Shown here: piece after piece, positions 33,176 through 41,161 of the stretch
Position numbering within the stretch: the first letter of the stretch is position 1
Layout of the letters: each line of letters begins with the position of its first letter
DNA from: Lachnospiraceae bacterium
GTDB taxonomy: Bacteria > Bacillota > Clostridia > Lachnospirales > Lachnospiraceae
Reading direction: 5' to 3'
DNA length: 60,211 nt
Assembly (NCBI GenBank): GCA_022763925.1
Contig: JALERW010000024.1
Span: 1-60,211, forward strand
Notes under the pieces: model-generated
Told to the model about the DNA's origin: nothing
Databases searched by the model: none
Seen by the model: the letters and a program-made list of their open reading frames with translations, nothing else
Translations under genes and position numbers: made by a program

Positions 33176-33218
33176 GGGACGGTCTTTTGTCAGATGCGGC
33201 AGAGACAGTCCCGTTTTT
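33176..33218 (+). terminator. Terminator of the ytfIJ-like operon
   Basis: GGGAC (33176-33180) pairs with GTCCC (33208-33212), with further GGTCT/AGAC pairing inside, followed by TTTTT. Confidence 0.65.
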
Positions 33219-33251
33219 AATATAAGCTTTGATATGAGTTTGCATACGGAT

Positions 33252-33282
33252 AAAAAAAGACCCCTCAGATACCTGAGAGGTC
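33252..33282 (-). terminator. Terminator of rpmB
   Basis: Read on the - strand, GACCTCTCAG pairs with CTGAGGGGTC (one mismatch) around a 4-base loop and runs into seven T residues. It sits 12 bases after the rpmB stop. Confidence 0.85.
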
Positions 33283-33294
33283 AGTCAAATCGTA

Positions 33295-33480
33295 TTAAGC
33301 TCTTTCTACTTTGCCGGATTTTAAACAGGAAGTACATACGTACATTCTCTGAGCAGCTCCGTTTACTTTCACTCTTACAGATTTAACATTGGATTTCCAC
33401 ATCTTGTTAGTTTTTCTATTGGAATGACTTACAGCATGTCCGAAGTGGGCACCCTTCTCACAGATAGCGCATTTTGCCAT
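33295..33480 (-). CDS. rpmB: 50S ribosomal protein L28
   Basis: A 61-residue L28 with the zinc-binding form: CxxC at MAKCAICEKG and CTSC near the C-terminus. VSHSNRKTNKMWKSN is the conserved rRNA-contact region. It is divergent from the Asp23-FakA-recG run, an arrangement common in Firmicutes. GGGAGGTG lies ahead of the start on the - strand. Confidence 0.98.
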   Translation of the reverse strand: MAKCAICEKGAHFGHAVSHSNRKTNKMWKSNVKSVRVKVNGAAQRMYVCTSCLKSGKVERA

Positions 33481-33534
33481 GATTGCACCTCCCTAAAATC
33501 TTATTAAGTCTACATAAAAACTCACAACACATGT

Positions 33535-33563
33535 ATTCTATCAGATGAAGACTGTTTTTGCAA
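33535..33563 (-). promoter_or_regulatory. SigA-type promoter for rpmB
   Basis: On the - strand, TTGCAA (33558-33563), 17 bases, TAGAAT (33535-33540). Confidence 0.65.
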
Positions 33564-33602
33564 GTGTTAATTTCAAAAAATAAAAAATATTTATTTTTAT
33601 AT

Positions 33603-33630
33603 TTCCTTTTTAAAGCAAAGAGGGTATAAT
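33603..33630 (+). promoter_or_regulatory. Probable promoter for the Asp23-FakA-recG run
   Basis: A perfect TATAAT at 33625-33630 with a poor -35 (TTCCTT at 33603-33608, 16-base spacer). The leader to the ATG at 33703 is about 65 bases. Confidence 0.45.
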
Positions 33631-33702
33631 ATGCACAGGATGCGTCGCTGCAGCCTTTTTGGCGTGCAGAAATGACAGACCAGGAAAAGTGGAGGTGCCA
33701 GA

Positions 33703-34059
33703 ATGAAGGGACGTATGAATACTCAGATGGGTGAAGTTTTAATAGATACAGATGTGATTGCCAAGTACGCCGGCTCCGTGGCAGTGGAGTGCTTTGGTAT
33801 CGTTGGCATGGCTTCCGTCAACATGAAGGACGGTCTGGTAAAGCTTTTGAAAAGGGACAGCCTGACCCACGGGATCAGCGTGGAGCTCAAGGACAATAAG
33901 ATCACGCTGGATTTTCATGTGATCGTTGTCTATGGCGTGAATATTTCGTCGGTTGCTGACAATCTGATCAGTACGGTGAAGTATCAGGTAGAGGAATTCA
34001 CCGGGCTGGAGATTGAGAAAATCAATATTTATGTGGAAGGCGTTCGCGTCATCGATTAA
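33703..34059 (+). CDS. Asp23/Gls24 family envelope stress protein
   Basis: A 118-residue protein of the Asp23 (YloU) family: the DTDVIAKYAGSVAVECFGIVGM start and the alternating-strand region ITLDFHVIVVYGVNISSVADN are typical. YloU/Asp23 proteins are membrane-associated or cytoplasmic, abundant and linked to cell-envelope stress. Followed 18 bases later by the FakA-like gene, the yloU-yloV order known from Bacillus. GGAGGTG supports the ATG. Confidence 0.92.
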   Translation: MKGRMNTQMGEVLIDTDVIAKYAGSVAVECFGIVGMASVNMKDGLVKLLKRDSLTHGISVELKDNKITLDFHVIVVYGVNISSVADNLISTVKYQVEEFTGLEIEKINIYVEGVRVID

Positions 34060-34077
34060 TTTAAGGAGGATCTGGCA

Positions 34078-35757
34078 GTGGCTATCAATACAATCAACGC
34101 CGAAATGGTCGCAAAGATGTTTTTGGGCGGGGCAAAGAATTTAGAGGCAAAGAAAGAGTGGATCAACGAACTGAATGTGTTCCCGGTTCCGGACGGAGAT
34201 ACGGGAACGAACATGACGCTGACGATCATGTCAGCCGCAAGGGAAGTCCACGCGATGGAGGCCCCGACAATGGAGGATCTGGCGAAAGCAATTTCCAATG
34301 GCTCTCTGCGGGGAGCGAGAGGCAATTCCGGTGTTATTCTTTCTCAGCTTTTGCGTGGATTTACCAAGGGAATCCGGGAATATGACACCCTGGATACGAT
34401 GCTGGTTGCCCATGCAATGGTGAAGGGAGTGGAGACTGCATACAAGGCGGTTATGAAGCCGAAGGAAGGTACCATTCTGACCGTTGCGAGAGGAGCTGCG
34501 GACAAGGCCTGCGAGCTTGCAGAGACGACAGATGATTTTGAGGTATTTATCCCGGAAGTGATTGCATACGCGGATGAAGTGCTCGCAAAGACGCCGGACA
34601 TGCTTCCGGTACTTAAGGAAGCCGGTGTTGTGGACTCCGGCGGACAGGGACTGATGCAGGTGTTTAAGGGAGCATATGATGCATTTCTCGGAAAGGAGAT
34701 CGACTATACCATCGAAGGCACCGGAACCGGTTCCGGTGTAACGAAGATTTCTCCTCAGGCAGAAGCGGATATCAAATTTGGTTACTGCACCGAATTCATT
34801 ATCCTTCTGGAAAAGGAATACAACGAAGAAAAGGAACAGGAATTCAAGGGTTATCTGGAGTCCATTGGTGATTCCATTGTGGTTGTATCGGATGAAGATA
34901 TTGTGAAAGTCCACGTACATACCAATGACCCTGGACTTGCAATACAGAAGGCGCTGACCTATGGTGCGCTTTCCCGGATGAAGATCGACAATATGCGGGA
35001 GGAGCATCAGGAGAAGCTGATCAAGGACGCAGAGAAGGTGGCGGCACAGCAGAAGGAGGAAAAGCTTGCCGAACAGAAGCGCCAGGCACAGCCGCCGAAG
35101 CAGTACGGCTTTATTGCTGTATCCATCGGCGAGGGCATTGGTGAGATCTTTAAGGGCCTTGGTGTGGATTACCTGATTGAGGGCGGGCAGACCATGAATC
35201 CCAGCACGGAGGACATGCTCAATGCCATTGATCAGGTGAACGCGACCAATATATTCATTCTTCCGAATAACAAGAACATTATTCTTGCGGCGAATCAGGC
35301 CCAGTCCCTGACGACGGACAAAAATATCTTTGTAATTCCGACGAAGACAGTTCCGCAGGGAATTACGGCGCTGATCAATTTCGTTCCGGACCGTCCGGTG
35401 GAGGAGAATGCCCAGGATATGATGGATGGCATTACAGCAGTGAAGACCGGACAGGTGACGTATGCGGTACGGGATACCCATATTGATGACAAGGAGATCC
35501 ACGAAGGCGATATTATGGGAATCGGGGATAAGACCATTCTCTCCGTTGGAAAGGACATATCCGAAACAACGAAGGATATGATCGCTCAGATGGTGGACGA
35601 AGATTCTGAACTGATCAGTGTATATTACGGAGAAGACACAGCCGCTGAGGATGCAGATGCCCTTGGAGCATATCTGGAGGAGACCTATCCGGACTGCGAC
35701 GTGGAAGTGCATTCAGGCGGACAGCCGATCTATTATTACGTGGTCAGCGTTGAGTAG
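34078..35757 (+). CDS. DAK2/DegV-containing kinase, fatty acid kinase FakA-like (YloV)
   Basis: A 559-residue protein. The N-terminal DhaL-type nucleotide-binding domain contains the Mg-ATP motif PVPDGDTGTNMTLT (near residue 38) and GARGNSGVILSQLLRG. The second half is the FakA middle and C-terminal region (EFIILLEKE; VSDEDIVKVHVHTNDPG). FakA phosphorylates exogenous fatty acids bound to a FakB partner so they enter phospholipid synthesis; no FakB/DegV gene lies in this window. The start is GTG after AAGGAGGA. Confidence 0.93.
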   Translation: MAINTINAEMVAKMFLGGAKNLEAKKEWINELNVFPVPDGDTGTNMTLTIMSAAREVHAMEAPTMEDLAKAISNGSLRGARGNSGVILSQLLRGFTKGIREYDTLDTMLVAHAMVKGVETAYKAVMKPKEGTILTVARGAADKACELAETTDDFEVFIPEVIAYADEVLAKTPDMLPVLKEAGVVDSGGQGLMQVFKGAYDAFLGKEIDYTIEGTGTGSGVTKISPQAEADIKFGYCTEFIILLEKEYNEEKEQEFKGYLESIGDSIVVVSDEDIVKVHVHTNDPGLAIQKALTYGALSRMKIDNMREEHQEKLIKDAEKVAAQQKEEKLAEQKRQAQPPKQYGFIAVSIGEGIGEIFKGLGVDYLIEGGQTMNPSTEDMLNAIDQVNATNIFILPNNKNIILAANQAQSLTTDKNIFVIPTKTVPQGITALINFVPDRPVEENAQDMMDGITAVKTGQVTYAVRDTHIDDKEIHEGDIMGIGDKTILSVGKDISETTKDMIAQMVDEDSELISVYYGEDTAAEDADALGAYLEETYPDCDVEVHSGGQPIYYYVVSVE

Positions 35758-35765
35758 CAGAAGCT

Positions 35766-37823
35766 ATGAAGAGAGATATCCGCACCCTGAAGGGAATCGG
35801 GGATAAGACCGCGAAACTGTTTGAAAAGCTGGGGATCCGAACGATCGAGGATCTGCTGGAATATTATCCCAGGGATTATGAGGAATACCGTCCTCCGCTT
35901 CTCATCAGCGAGCTTTCTTCGGCCGATGGGGAGGTTGTAAGTATTGCCGGACGGGTGACCGGGAGCGTGAAGGTGCAGAGGATCCGGGGAGCGGCCCTTG
36001 TGACCTCCTCCGTCGCGGACAGCTCCGGAACTGTGTCCGTGACCTGGTTCAATGCGCTGTTTATGAAAAATAATCTGGTTCCCGGGCATACGTATATTTT
36101 CCGGGGAAGAATAAAAAGCTCAGGAAAGAGGGTTCAGATGATCCAGCCTGAGCTTTTTGAAACAGATGCTTATGAGGAGAAAATGGGAAGGCTTTTTCCG
36201 GTATACCGTTTGACTGCCGGTGTGACCAATAAGATGATAGGGAAGGCCGTTTCCCAGGCACTGGATGGATATGTAAAAAAGCAGGAATTTTATCCGCTGG
36301 ATATCCGCAGAACATACCGTCTGCCGGAATATAATTTTGCAGTTACGAACATTCATTTCCCAAAAGACCGGGAGATTCTTCTGGAAGCAAGAAAGCGTCT
36401 GGTATTTGATGAATTTTTTCTGTTTATCGCAGCGCTTCGGAGAATCCGAACCTCCTCGGGCCGGCTGACAAATGATTATATTATTCGGAAAGTGCCTCAG
36501 GTGGATGCGCTTGTGGAGCAGCTTCCGTACCGGCTGACCGACGCTCAGATCCGGGTCCTTCAGGAGGTCCGGGAGGATATGGAAAAATCGTATGTGATGA
36601 GCCGGCTTATACAGGGAGATGTAGGCTCCGGCAAAACGATCATAGCTTTTCTTGCATTGGCACAGGTGTGTCTGAACGGCTATCAGGGAGCACTGATGGT
36701 GCCGACGGAGGTGCTGGCCAGACAGCATATGGAAGCCATGAAGGAGCTGTTTGACTCCCATCAGATTCCGCTTCGTCCGGTTCTTCTGACCGGATCCATG
36801 AGTGCCGGGGAGAAGCGTAAGGTATATGAACAGATCCGGGAGGGGACGGCGGACATCGTCATTGGCACCCATGCGCTGATTCAGGAGCCGGTTGCTTTTT
36901 GGAACCTGGCGCTGGTCGTGACGGACGAACAGCACCGTTTTGGCGTGCGGCAGAGGGAGGCTCTGTCCGGAAAGGGGACGAATCCTCATATACTTGTCAT
37001 GAGTGCCACCCCGATTCCCAGAACGCTTGCCATTATTCTGTATGGAGATCTGGATATTTCCGTGATCGATGAGCTCCCGGCCAACCGTCTTCCCATCAAA
37101 AACTGTGTAGTGGGAAGCAGCTATCATAAAACCGCCTATCAGTTTATTGAAAAGGAAGTGCGCGCCGGCCGCCAGGCCTATATCATCTGTTCCATGGTGG
37201 AGGAAAACGAGACGACCGAGGCGGAAAATGTCATAGATTATGAGAAAAAGCTCAGACAGCTGTTTCCTTCGGATATTCACACGGCATATCTGCACGGAAA
37301 AATGAAGCCAAAGGAAAAAAATGAGATCATGGAACGTTTCCTGGCAAATGAAATTCAGGTTCTGGTGTCCACCACTGTCGTGGAGGTGGGCGTCAATGTG
37401 CCGAATGCAACCGTGATGATGGTGGAAAATGCGGAACGCTTCGGACTTGCACAGCTTCATCAGCTTCGGGGGCGTGTGGGACGCGGACCGTATCAATCCT
37501 ACTGTATTTTTGTGTCGGATACAAAGAACCGGGATACCATGAAACGGCTTCAGACCCTGAACCGGTCCAATGACGGATTTTATATTGCAGGGGAGGATCT
37601 GAAGCTTCGCGGACCGGGAGATATGTTCGGGATCCGGCAGAGCGGACTGATGGAGTTTCGGATCGGCGATATTTTTACCGATGCGTCGATCCTGTCCATG
37701 GCCAGTGAGGCAGTCAATGCCCTGTATGAGAAGGATCCGGAGCTTACGCAGCCGGAGCATCTTGCCTTACGAAAGCGTCTGGATGAATATATGAGCCGGG
37801 ATCTGGGCAAGCTCAATCTGTGA
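35766..37823 (+). CDS. recG: ATP-dependent DNA helicase RecG
   Basis: A 685-residue superfamily 2 helicase that regresses stalled forks and moves Holliday junctions. An N-terminal wedge/OB domain is followed by helicase motifs: GDVGSGKTIIAFLAL (Walker A), DEQHRFGVRQRE (a DEQH box in place of DEAH, usual for RecG), MSATPIPRTLA (motif III) and QLRGRVGRG (motif VI). It starts 9 bases after the FakA-like stop. The ending is of normal length for the family. Confidence 0.98.
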   Translation: MKRDIRTLKGIGDKTAKLFEKLGIRTIEDLLEYYPRDYEEYRPPLLISELSSADGEVVSIAGRVTGSVKVQRIRGAALVTSSVADSSGTVSVTWFNALFMKNNLVPGHTYIFRGRIKSSGKRVQMIQPELFETDAYEEKMGRLFPVYRLTAGVTNKMIGKAVSQALDGYVKKQEFYPLDIRRTYRLPEYNFAVTNIHFPKDREILLEARKRLVFDEFFLFIAALRRIRTSSGRLTNDYIIRKVPQVDALVEQLPYRLTDAQIRVLQEVREDMEKSYVMSRLIQGDVGSGKTIIAFLALAQVCLNGYQGALMVPTEVLARQHMEAMKELFDSHQIPLRPVLLTGSMSAGEKRKVYEQIREGTADIVIGTHALIQEPVAFWNLALVVTDEQHRFGVRQREALSGKGTNPHILVMSATPIPRTLAIILYGDLDISVIDELPANRLPIKNCVVGSSYHKTAYQFIEKEVRAGRQAYIICSMVEENETTEAENVIDYEKKLRQLFPSDIHTAYLHGKMKPKEKNEIMERFLANEIQVLVSTTVVEVGVNVPNATVMMVENAERFGLAQLHQLRGRVGRGPYQSYCIFVSDTKNRDTMKRLQTLNRSNDGFYIAGEDLKLRGPGDMFGIRQSGLMEFRIGDIFTDASILSMASEAVNALYEKDPELTQPEHLALRKRLDEYMSRDLGKLNL

Positions 37824-37830
37824 GTACTGA

Positions 37831-37880
37831 AAGAAAAGAAAAAGATGAAGAAGTTGCCCTCTTCATCTTTTTCTTTTCTT
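37831..37880. terminator. Bidirectional terminator, recG / SASP
   Basis: AAGAAAAGAAAAAGATGAAG (37831-37850) is perfectly complementary to the 20 bases at 37861-37880, giving a 20-bp stem with a 10-base loop. T-runs flank it on either strand, so it can end transcription from recG (+) and from the SASP gene (-). Confidence 0.9.
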
Positions 37881-37911
37881 TTTCCCGATTCGCTTTATGA
37901 ATGCAAAACGG

Positions 37912-38118
37912 TTATCTTCCCATCATCTGTTTTTCCTGAGCTTCGATCATTTTCTTTACCATATATCCGCCTACAGAACCGTTTTCCTTGGAAGTCAGGT
38001 TTCCGTTGTAGCCGTCAGATAACGGTACACCAAGCTCATTTGCCACCTCGAATTTAAACTTGTCCAGTGCAGATTTTGCTTCCGGGACTGCCGCTGTGTT
38101 GGATGAACGATTGGTCAT
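37912..38118 (-). CDS. Small acid-soluble spore protein, alpha/beta type
   Basis: A 68-residue DNA-binding spore protein. The alpha/beta SASP signatures are visible: ALDKFKFEVANELGVPL near residue 18, containing the glutamate of the germination-protease cleavage region, and GNLTSKENGSVGGYMVKKMI near the C-terminus. These proteins coat spore DNA and protect it from UV. I start it at the Met at 38118, because AGGAGGG is seven bases upstream; the Met two codons earlier would be only one base from it. A forespore-type promoter is visible upstream. Confidence 0.96.
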   Translation of the reverse strand: MTNRSSNTAAVPEAKSALDKFKFEVANELGVPLSDGYNGNLTSKENGSVGGYMVKKMIEAQEKQMMGR

Positions 38119-38176
38119 GTCCATTCCCTCCTTTTTCTTTTTGTATTATCTGTAATCAGCTGTTTGATTACGGTGT

Positions 38177-38205
38177 TAGTATGTGATAAAAACGGCTTCT
38201 TAAAC
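38177..38205 (-). promoter_or_regulatory. SigG/SigF-type forespore promoter of the SASP gene
   Basis: On the - strand, CATACTA (38177-38183) matches the SigG/SigF -10 consensus CATnnTA, and GTTTA (38201-38205) matches four of five bases of the -35 GnATR, with a 17-base spacer. A 7-bp inverted repeat (GTAATCA/TGATTAC, 38152-38171) lies in the leader. Confidence 0.6.
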
Positions 38206-38249
38206 TAGAAGTTCTTTCAAAAAATAACAGATTTTGATATCGAAATTCA

Positions 38250-38278
38250 TTGACATAATATCGGCAAAAAATTATAAT
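38250..38278 (+). promoter_or_regulatory. Full-consensus SigA promoter for rsmD
   Basis: TTGACA (38250-38255), 17 bases, TATAAT (38273-38278): both boxes match 6 of 6. It drives rsmD-coaD and the coiled-coil gene. Confidence 0.85.
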
Positions 38279-38309
38279 AAGATATTAGTAATATAAGGGG
38301 ATATTGTCT

Positions 38310-38870
38310 ATGAGAGTCATTGCAGGCACTGCAAGAAGCCTTCCGCTGAAGAGTGTGGAGGGAATGGATACAAGACCGACGACCGATCGGATCAAGGAGA
38401 CGCTGTTCAATATGATACAGGGCGGGCTGTGTGACTGCAGGTTTCTGGATCTGTTCGCCGGAAGCGGAGGCATCGGAATCGAGGCGTTGAGCCGCGGCGC
38501 TGCGGAAGCGGTTTTTGTGGAGAAGGCAAAGAAAGCCTGCGCATGTATCAGGGAGAATCTTCAGTTTACCAGACTTGACAGCAGGGCGCGTCTCATGGAG
38601 ACGGATGTCTTTTCGGCACTGGCCAGGCTGGATCATGGCCCTGCATTTGACTACATTTTCATGGATCCTCCCTATAACATGGATCTGGAGAAGCAGGTCC
38701 TTGCAGCGCTTTCGGGGAATTCCTGTGCAGACAGGGATACGGTGATCATCGTGGAAGCGTCAAAAGAAACCTCTTTTGATTATCTGGAAGCATACGGATA
38801 TGAAGTGTTGAAGAGGAAAGAGTACAAAACAAACGTGCATATGTTTGTGAAGGTGAAGAAGGAGAAGTAA
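38310..38870 (+). CDS. rsmD: 16S rRNA (guanine(966)-N2)-methyltransferase RsmD
   Basis: A 186-residue SAM-dependent methyltransferase. [17 protein letters not shown] opens the protein, [20 protein letters not shown] binds SAM, and the catalytic FMDPPYNMD (DPPY motif) is near residue 115. It modifies G966 in the 30S subunit. The ATG at 38310 is preferred to a TTG at 38304 because of spacing to AGGGG. rsmD-coaD-ylbJ is the gene neighbourhood known from Bacillus (ylbH-coaD-ylbJ). Confidence 0.96.
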   Translation: MRVIAGTARSLPLKSVEGMDTRPTTDRIKETLFNMIQGGLCDCRFLDLFAGSGGIGIEALSRGAAEAVFVEKAKKACACIRENLQFTRLDSRARLMETDVFSALARLDHGPAFDYIFMDPPYNMDLEKQVLAALSGNSCADRDTVIIVEASKETSFDYLEAYGYEVLKRKEYKTNVHMFVKVKKEK

Positions 38871-38875
38871 AAATC

Positions 38876-39370
38876 ATGAAAAAGGGGATTTATCCGGGCA
38901 GCTTTGATCCTGTGACCTATGGACATATTGATGTGATTCGCAGATCGGCAGCTCTGGTAGATGAGCTGATTGTAGGGGTGTTAAGCAACAGCGGAAAGAC
39001 TCCAATGTTTACAGTGGAAGAGAGAGAAGAGATGCTGCGTGAAGTGACTAAGGGGCTGCCCAATGTGACGGTGCGTTCCTTCAGCGGCCTTACCGTAGAT
39101 TTCGCGAGAGAGATGGATGCCAATGTACTGATCCGCGGGCTGAGGGCCATTCCGGATTTTGAGTATGAGCTTAATATGGCGCAGACGAACCATATTATCG
39201 CGCCGGAGATTGAGACGGTGTTTCTGATGACCAGTCTGAAGTATTCCTATTTGAGCTCTACGACCGTAAAGGAAGTTGCTTCCTATGATGCGGATATTTC
39301 TACCTTTGTTCCCCCGTATGTGGAGGAAAAGATACGAAAGAAGTTCAGTAAAAAGGAGGAAAAAGAATGA
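38876..39370 (+). CDS. coaD: Phosphopantetheine adenylyltransferase
   Basis: A 164-residue CoaD, which makes dephospho-CoA from 4'-phosphopantetheine and ATP. The nucleotidyltransferase HxGH motif is present as [19 protein letters not shown], and the second motif as [13 protein letters not shown] (ISSTxVKE variant). Length is normal. Its stop codon overlaps the ATG of the next gene by four bases (ATGA). Confidence 0.98.
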   Translation: MKKGIYPGSFDPVTYGHIDVIRRSAALVDELIVGVLSNSGKTPMFTVEEREEMLREVTKGLPNVTVRSFSGLTVDFAREMDANVLIRGLRAIPDFEYELNMAQTNHIIAPEIETVFLMTSLKYSYLSSTTVKEVASYDADISTFVPPYVEEKIRKKFSKKEEKE

Positions 39371-39969
39371 GCAGCAGAATCGAACAGATTATTGATGAGA
39401 TTGAAGATTATATAGACAGTTGTAAGTTTCAGGGTTTTTCCAATACCAAGATTATTGTGAACAAGGATGAGATCGAGGAACTTTTGAGAGAGCTTCGGCT
39501 GAAGACTCCGGACGAGATCAAGCGCTATCAGAAGATCATAAGCAATAAGAATGCCATTATGGCCGATGCTCAGGCCAAGGCAGATGCGCTGATCCAGCAG
39601 GCGACCGCTCAGACTACAGAGCTGGTCAGCGAGCATGAGATCATGCAGCAGGCTTATGCTCAGGCAAACGCCTACATTGAAGAGGCGACAAGACAGGCGC
39701 AGGAGATCCTGGACAAGGCTACCATCGATGCCAATAATTACCGTCTGGCGGCGATCCAGTATACGGATGAGATGCTGGCAAATCTTTCCAAGATCATTGA
39801 GCATACCGCTGAGACGGCTGCCGCCAAGTATCAGAATTTTGTCACCTCCCTGGATAACTGCAGAGAGGTTGTGGACATGAACCGCAGGGAGCTCGTTCCC
39901 CAGCAGCAGAGTGCACAGGATGCCCTGGACTCTGTGACCGGTCAGAGTGCAGATCCGGAGGCGGAATAA
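39367..39969 (+). CDS. Coiled-coil protein coupled to coaD, unknown function
   Basis: A 200-residue soluble protein, almost all helical. After [18 protein letters not shown] comes a long Ala/Gln/Glu-rich coiled coil ([35 protein letters not shown]) that looks like an ATP-synthase b-subunit or DivIVA-like stalk, and an acidic C-terminal tail. Homologues in Lachnospiraceae are sometimes labelled 'ATPase', but I see no P-loop. It overlaps coaD by four bases, so it should be co-translated with it. A scaffold or cell-division role is possible; nothing in the sequence proves it. Confidence 0.8.
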   Translation: MSSRIEQIIDEIEDYIDSCKFQGFSNTKIIVNKDEIEELLRELRLKTPDEIKRYQKIISNKNAIMADAQAKADALIQQATAQTTELVSEHEIMQQAYAQANAYIEEATRQAQEILDKATIDANNYRLAAIQYTDEMLANLSKIIEHTAETAAAKYQNFVTSLDNCREVVDMNRRELVPQQQSAQDALDSVTGQSADPEAE

Positions 39970-40005
39970 TTACAGAAGAAATCAGCCGCACAGGCTGTCA
40001 CGAAC

Positions 40006-40036
40006 AGGATCCTGTTTTTCAGGGTCCTTTTCTTTT
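40006..40036 (+). terminator. Terminator of the rsmD-coaD run
   Basis: AGGATCCTG (40006-40014) pairs with CAGGGTCCT (40020-40028, one G-U pair), followed by TTTTCTTTT. Confidence 0.75.
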
Positions 40037-40047
40037 GGAAGGATTTC

Positions 40048-40989
40048 TCAGAACAGATATAATCCAAGCAAAAAAGCGGCTGCCCCGGTCACAAGCGCCT
40101 GAATGGCTTTGCTGATCAGATAGATGCGAAGAGAAAGGCCGCAGGGCTTCAGGATCCCCCAGGTCTGTGCGGCCCCGGAGAGTCCGCCGAAGGAGGCACA
40201 GGCCAGGATCAGAGCAAAGGCGGCGGGGGGAGAAAACGGGGTGGAGGCGATCAGGGGAATACCGGAGGTGATTTCCAGAATGCCTGCCAGGATGCTTTTG
40301 AGCCTGAGGGAAGGAAGCGGAAGAGACAGAAAGAACTGACTCAAAATGCAAAAGAGTATCACATAGCCGCCCAGCTGTCCGATGGCGGCCAGACTTTCCC
40401 GGATGCATTCATTGAAATCGGCAAATTTCATATCCGAGAAGCCCTTTGTAAAACGACCAAAACAGCCGCCGGCAGGCAGCTCGGACGCATAGGGCCGCAT
40501 ATGCCGAAGAAGGAAGGAAAAAAGAACCGGTATTCCATATAATAAAAGTGCGCAGGGAAGCATAAGCCGCTGATTATGAAGGCAGGATGTCAGGATAAAG
40601 CCGGACAGAAAGCCACCGCTTACGTTATTGCAGAAGCAGATAAGGTAGTGCGCATGGGCTTTGCTGAAGACCTTCTCCCGATAGAGGGAAGAAACGGCAT
40701 CTGCTCCCATGGGATAGCCGCACAGAAAACCGGTCAATACACAGTATGCGCCCTCAGGGGTTGTGCCAAACAGTTTGCCGAGGACCGGATACAGAATCCG
40801 GGCAATCACTGCAAGCAGTCTGGTTTTCAGAAGCAGACGGCAGAGCAGCATAAAGGGAAACAGGGTAGGTATCAGCACCTGAAACCACAGAAGAAGTCCC
40901 CTTGAGGCACCTGCAATCGCGATCTTCGGGAAAAGCAGGATCAGAATAAAGAGAAGAAGTATAAAGCATCCGTACAGCAGCTTTTTCAT
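40048..40989 (-). CDS. ylbJ: Sporulation integral membrane protein YlbJ
   Basis: A 313-residue membrane protein with about eight hydrophobic segments. The nucleoside-transporter-gate-like motifs of YlbJ are visible: LLWFQVLIPTLFPFMLL, VLTGFLCGYPMGADAV and CFCNNVSGGFLSGFI. In Bacillus YlbJ is expressed in sporulation and needed for spore maturation. It is convergent with coaD, matching the rsmD-coaD-ylbJ neighbourhood. I begin at the Met at 40989 because the protein then starts MKKLLYGCF before the first helix; an in-frame Met lies 30 codons earlier without a good ribosome site. Confidence 0.88.
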   Translation of the reverse strand: MKKLLYGCFILLLFILILLFPKIAIAGASRGLLLWFQVLIPTLFPFMLLCRLLLKTRLLAVIARILYPVLGKLFGTTPEGAYCVLTGFLCGYPMGADAVSSLYREKVFSKAHAHYLICFCNNVSGGFLSGFILTSCLHNQRLMLPCALLLYGIPVLFSFLLRHMRPYASELPAGGCFGRFTKGFSDMKFADFNECIRESLAAIGQLGGYVILFCILSQFFLSLPLPSLRLKSILAGILEITSGIPLIASTPFSPPAAFALILACASFGGLSGAAQTWGILKPCGLSLRIYLISKAIQALVTGAAAFLLGLYLF

Positions 40990-41161
40990 GACAGGCCCCG
41001 GAAAGGATTTGTAACAATGTATGCCAGAGGTTCTGAAAACATGAGGACAGCGGAAAAAAGAATGAAACGATTTCTTCATACAAATTTAATCCCCGGAACG
41101 GATAAAAGTATAGTATAATAGACAGGAAGATGCATTTTAACCGTGACAGAAGGAGGATGTT

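Noticed and set aside
36120-37760. Long antisense open frame within recG (546 codons)
   Set aside because: A shadow of recG rich in His and Arg, with no promoter or ribosome site.
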